Shown: in pieces, positions 6,101 through 9,121 of the stretch | Layout of the letters: every line of letters starts with the position of its first letter | Position numbering within the stretch: the stretch's first letter is position 1 | From: JAHEYG01 sp044229775 | Lineage (GTDB): Bacteria > Bacteroidota > Bacteroidia > B-17B0 > Aurantibacillaceae | Assembly: GCA_044229775.1 (NCBI GenBank) | Contig: JBGASH010000121.1 | Coordinates: 1-9,121 of the forward strand | DNA length: 9,121 bases | Reading direction: 5' to 3' | The notes under the pieces: generated by a model | Told to the model about the DNA's origin: nothing | Seen by the model: only the letters and a program-made list of their open reading frames with translations | Databases searched by the model: none | Position numbers and translations under genes: made by a program

Positions 6101-8352
6101 TGATACGATTTACTTACAATATTTTATTCCTTAGTTGCTTTCTTCTTTCTTCTGCTGCCTTCGCTAACGACGAACCAAAGCAATCAAAACGTAACGATTC
6201 TCTTGAAATGCTATTGAAAACGGCTAAACAAGATACTGGCAGGGCAAGGATATTATCATTATTGATCGACAGTGTTTCATATGATAAAAAGTTAAAATAT
6301 TTTAAGGAGGTGAAAGCGCTTTCACAAAAACTAATAGCCTTTAATGATCGCAAGATTGTTTACGCGGCAAAAGAAATTCTGGCTGCTTCGTATGCCGGTT
6401 TAGCCCTTGAACAACAAAAACGCAGTGACTTGGCGCAATCCATGCAAAACTTAAACGAAAGCATTCGATTATACGGGGAAATCAATGATAAAGGAGGACT
6501 TTCATCGGGTTACAACAGTATAGGTTATCTCTACAATTTAATGGGTGACAATGATGGCGCCTTTGAATTCTATAAAAAAGGTCTCGATATTGCACTAGCA
6601 TTAAATAACAAACTAAAGATCGCAAACTCATATCTGAATATGGGCCAGATCTCCATGGCCCGTGGCGAGATCAAAATTGCGATTGATTTTTCTTATAAGA
6701 GTTTGAAAGCTTTTGAAGAGATACAGGATAACGAAGGGATGGCTAATGCCCTTAATAATATCGGTTACATTCAAGGCAGTCAAGGCGACACCACAGCAGC
6801 GCTTAAAGTTTATTTGAGAAGCTTAAAGATCAGAGAAAAAATACATGATAAATATGGCATTGCGAACTCTTATAATAACATTGGCTTTTTGTATAATAAT
6901 ACCGGCAATCACCAGGAGGCTGAACGTTACCACCAGATGGCGTTGAAAATAAGAGAAGATATTCATGATAAACAAGGAATAGCCCTTTCACTAAACAATA
7001 TTGGTGCGTGTTTTTATTATGACAAAAAAGTTGACAAAGCGCTCGAATATTTTGAAAAAAGTTTAGCAATCCGTAAGGAGATTGGTGAAAAAGAAAATAT
7101 CGTAGCCTCTCTACGAAATGTTGGATTTATGTACTTAGAAAAAGGCGATCTTAAAAAAGCTCAGAATTGCGCCGACAGTGCGCTGGTAATCGCTAAAATC
7201 ACTAAGTCGCCGGCGGTTATACAATCGGCTACCACATTAATGTTCAGAGTACTTAAAAAACAAAAGAATTTTGAAAAGGCTATTGACATTTTGTTGCTTA
7301 ATAATCAAATGAAAGACAGTATTAATAATAAAAACAATCAGACTGCTGCTGCTCGACAACAAATGCAATATGATTTTGACAGTAAAGAAAAAGAAGCGAA
7401 GGCCGAACAGGAAAAAAAAGATGCCATTGCCGAGGAAGAAAAACAAAAAGAGGTTATCCTGAGAAATTCGTTCATTGCAGGATTTGCTCTAGTATTTTTA
7501 TTGGGAATAGTAGTTTACAGAAGCTATCGACTTAAGAAAAAAGACAATATTATTATTGAAGGTCAGAAAAAAGAAGTGGAACACCAAAAATACATGGTAG
7601 AAGAAAAGCAAAAAGAAATTTTAGATTCTATACATTATGCCAAACGAATTCAAACCGCTTTACTTGCAAATGCTGATTTACTTAAAAATAATATTCCCGA
7701 TAATTTTGTATTCTTTCGTCCAAAAGATATTGTGAGCGGCGATTTTTACTGGGCCACTTATCATAATGACAAATTTTATTTAGCCGTATGTGATAGTACC
7801 GGGCACGGTGTACCCGGAGCTTTTATGTGTTTACTGAACATCGGCTTTTTGAGCGAGGCTATTAATGAAAAAAATATTGCCGATCCCAATGAGGTTTTTG
7901 ATTATGTACGAAAGAGGTTGATCGCCAGTATTAGTGGAGACGGACAAAAAGACGGATTTGACGGGATACTTCTATGCATTGATAAAAAGAATAATAAAAT
8001 AAGTTATTCTGCAGCGCACAACGCTCCTATTCTTGTTTCGGATGGAAAGACAATTGAATTGGAAACCGACAAAATGCCGGTAGGAGAAGGCGCCCGTTAC
8101 GAGAATTTCAAAAAGTTTGAAATTGCTTGCAAAAAAGGAGACACTTTGTATCTTTATACTGATGGTTATGCAGACCAATTTGGCGGCGATAAAGGAAAAA
8201 AATTCAAATACCGATCGCTTAATGAATTACTTTTGGCTAATTCTGGCGAGAGCATGGATTTTCAAAGCCACCAACTGAATCAGGTTTTTGAGAATTGGAA
8301 AAGAAATCTCGAACAGGTAGATGACGTTTTAGTTATAGGAATTAAAATTTAA
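6100..8352 (+). CDS. TPR-sensor, single-pass membrane SpoIIE-type PP2C phosphatase
   Basis: A 750-residue protein. Residues 1-23 form a Sec signal peptide ending SSAAFAND. Residues ~97-400 are tetratricopeptide repeats; six successive units keep an exact 40-residue register (starting near 125, 165, 205, 245, 285, 325) with consensus NNIGYLYxxxGD. A charged helix (425-452), one membrane helix (457-475) and a second coiled coil (480-510) follow. The linker DSIHYAKRIQTALL (509-522) and the SpoIIE/PP2C domain (536-750) come last: DIVSGDFYW (543-551), CDSTGHGVPGA (564-574), DGFDGILLC (618-626), YTDGYADQFGG (686-696), DDVLVIG (741-747). All metal-site aspartates appear present. The layout puts the TPRs outside the inner membrane and the phosphatase in the cytoplasm, a one-component receptor. 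Its substrate may be the SiaC-like protein at 4675-5046 or an unlinked anti-sigma antagonist. It overlaps the upstream reductase by one base. Confidence 0.92.
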   Translation: MIRFTYNILFLSCFLLSSAAFANDEPKQSKRNDSLEMLLKTAKQDTGRARILSLLIDSVSYDKKLKYFKEVKALSQKLIAFNDRKIVYAAKEILAASYAGLALEQQKRSDLAQSMQNLNESIRLYGEINDKGGLSSGYNSIGYLYNLMGDNDGAFEFYKKGLDIALALNNKLKIANSYLNMGQISMARGEIKIAIDFSYKSLKAFEEIQDNEGMANALNNIGYIQGSQGDTTAALKVYLRSLKIREKIHDKYGIANSYNNIGFLYNNTGNHQEAERYHQMALKIREDIHDKQGIALSLNNIGACFYYDKKVDKALEYFEKSLAIRKEIGEKENIVASLRNVGFMYLEKGDLKKAQNCADSALVIAKITKSPAVIQSATTLMFRVLKKQKNFEKAIDILLLNNQMKDSINNKNNQTAAARQQMQYDFDSKEKEAKAEQEKKDAIAEEEKQKEVILRNSFIAGFALVFLLGIVVYRSYRLKKKDNIIIEGQKKEVEHQKYMVEEKQKEILDSIHYAKRIQTALLANADLLKNNIPDNFVFFRPKDIVSGDFYWATYHNDKFYLAVCDSTGHGVPGAFMCLLNIGFLSEAINEKNIADPNEVFDYVRKRLIASISGDGQKDGFDGILLCIDKKNNKISYSAAHNAPILVSDGKTIELETDKMPVGEGARYENFKKFEIACKKGDTLYLYTDGYADQFGGDKGKKFKYRSLNELLLANSGESMDFQSHQLNQVFENWKRNLEQVDDVLVIGIKI
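6303..6325 (+). other. Internal Shine-Dalgarno-like sequence joined to a 16-bp perfect palindrome
   Basis: Inside the phosphatase gene (codons ~68-76), TAAGGAGGTGA (6303-6313) is fully complementary to the conserved 3' end of bacterial 16S rRNA. It runs directly into GTGAAAGCGCTTTCAC (6310-6325), a perfect 16-bp palindrome. No plausible start codon with a long frame follows at the usual distance. It may be chance, a translational pause site or a protein-binding site; the sequence shows only the pattern. Confidence 0.4.
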
Positions 8353-8358
8353 TTACGG

Positions 8359-9121
8359 ATGAATTCTGTTTTTTCAAACCTGAAAGTAATTGAATTAGCT
8401 GGTGTGCTGGCGGGTCCGTCTGTTGGCGTGTTTTTTTCGGAACTTGGCGCTAAAGTCATTAAAGTTGAGAATCAGAAAACAGGTGGCGATGTTACTCGCG
8501 GATGGAAGTTGCCTATTGAAAGTAACGATAACGAACCGGGAGCATATTACTGGAGTGTTAATACCGGTAAAGAAGTGCTGTTCTTAGATATTTCAACTTT
8601 GGATGATCTTCAAAAACTTTATGACCTTATCAAAACTGCCGACATTGTTATTACCAATTACAAAAAAGGGGATGATACAAAATTAAAAGTTGACTACTCT
8701 ACTCTTTCTAAACTTAATCCAAAATTAATTTACGCCACAATTAATGGCTTTGGTACTGAAAGTTCGCGCACTGCCTACGACCTGATCTTGCAAGCTGAGA
8801 GCGGATTTATGTTCATGAATGGCGATGAGAATTCATCTCCTGTAAAAATGCCGGTTGCCCTAATAGATATTTTGGCAGGACATCAATTAAAAGAAGCTAT
8901 ATTAATAGGGTTATTGAAACGTCAAAAAACAAATAAAGGTTCTCACATTTCCGTTTCGCTATTTGATAGCGCCATTGCTTCATTGGTAAATCAAGCCACT
9001 AATTGGTTGATATCAAAACATCTTCCACAAGCGATAGGCTCTTTGCATCCAAACATTGCTCCCTATGGCGAATTGTATGAAACCAAAGACGGTCATTTGA
9101 TCACCTTTGCGATTGGCACTA
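8359..9121 (+). CDS. CaiB/BaiF family (type III) CoA-transferase, 3' partial
   Basis: The ATG at 8359 starts 6 nt after the phosphatase stop, and 254 codons are read before the window ends, about two thirds of the usual ~380-400 residues. The N-terminus SNLKVIELAGVLAGPSVG and LGAKVIKVE (29-37) form the CoA-binding start typical of the family. NTGKEVLFLD (68-77) matches the usual NRGKRSVTLD-like segment. YDLILQAESG (140-149) carries the expected catalytic Asp141, which forms acyl-aspartyl intermediates in formyl-CoA transferase. LHPNIAPYGELYETKDGHL (229-247) is the family's HPNI-Y-F-DG motif. The enzyme moves CoA between carboxylic acids; members include formyl-CoA transferase, carnitine CoA-transferase and alpha-methylacyl-CoA racemase, and the substrate cannot be decided here. 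It is probably co-transcribed with the reductase and the phosphatase. Confidence 0.9.
   Translation, partial: MNSVFSNLKVIELAGVLAGPSVGVFFSELGAKVIKVENQKTGGDVTRGWKLPIESNDNEPGAYYWSVNTGKEVLFLDISTLDDLQKLYDLIKTADIVITNYKKGDDTKLKVDYSTLSKLNPKLIYATINGFGTESSRTAYDLILQAESGFMFMNGDENSSPVKMPVALIDILAGHQLKEAILIGLLKRQKTNKGSHISVSLFDSAIASLVNQATNWLISKHLPQAIGSLHPNIAPYGELYETKDGHLITFAIGT

Noticed and set aside
8402..8587. 61-codon plus-strand frame near the right edge
   Set aside because: It is out of frame within the CoA-transferase, whose frame carries all the family motifs from ATG 8359 to the window end.

Overview
The window is AT-rich DNA from a member of the Bacteroidota, most likely a gliding flavobacterium- or cytophaga-like lineage. 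The evidence is a GldA-type ABC ATPase, a secreted protein ending in a type IX secretion (T9SS) type A sorting domain, CHU_C-type Ig-like modules, and start codons preceded by A/T-rich sequence instead of a Shine-Dalgarno motif. All seven genes are on the + strand. The first is cut by the left edge and the last by the right edge.

Layout. (1) Positions 1-4537 look like one transcription unit: a 5'-truncated polytopic membrane SpoIIE-type PP2C phosphatase, gldA 9 nt later, and 4 nt later a 789-residue secreted protein with a seven-repeat (SBBP-like) beta-propeller, three Ig/PKD-like modules and a T9SS tail. (2) Positions 4538-4674 are non-coding and hold a perfect 10-bp-arm inverted repeat just upstream of a small DUF1987/SiaC-family gene (4675-5046). 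That gene is closed by a clear intrinsic terminator at 5060-5083. (3) Positions 5126-9121 look like a second operon: a Kv-beta-like aldo/keto reductase, a TPR-sensor SpoIIE phosphatase whose ATG overlaps the reductase stop by one base, and 6 nt later a CaiB/BaiF family CoA-transferase that runs off the window.

How the genes may work together. The most coherent theme is protein phosphorylation switching. Two membrane-anchored PP2C phosphatases with different input modules (six membrane helices; an exported TPR array with 40-residue period) flank a SiaC-like phosphoprotein that keeps the Asn-Thr-Ser-Ser site. In the characterised SiaABCD pathway of Pseudomonas, a PP2C phosphatase (SiaA) and a kinase (SiaB) set the phosphorylation state of SiaC. 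By analogy, these two phosphatases are candidate SiaA equivalents. No SiaB-like kinase or diguanylate cyclase is visible here. The gldA/adhesin-like pair suggests that surface behaviour (gliding or attachment) could be an output, but that link rests on neighbourhood only. The reductase and CoA-transferase are ordinary metabolic enzymes whose relation to the signalling genes is unknown.
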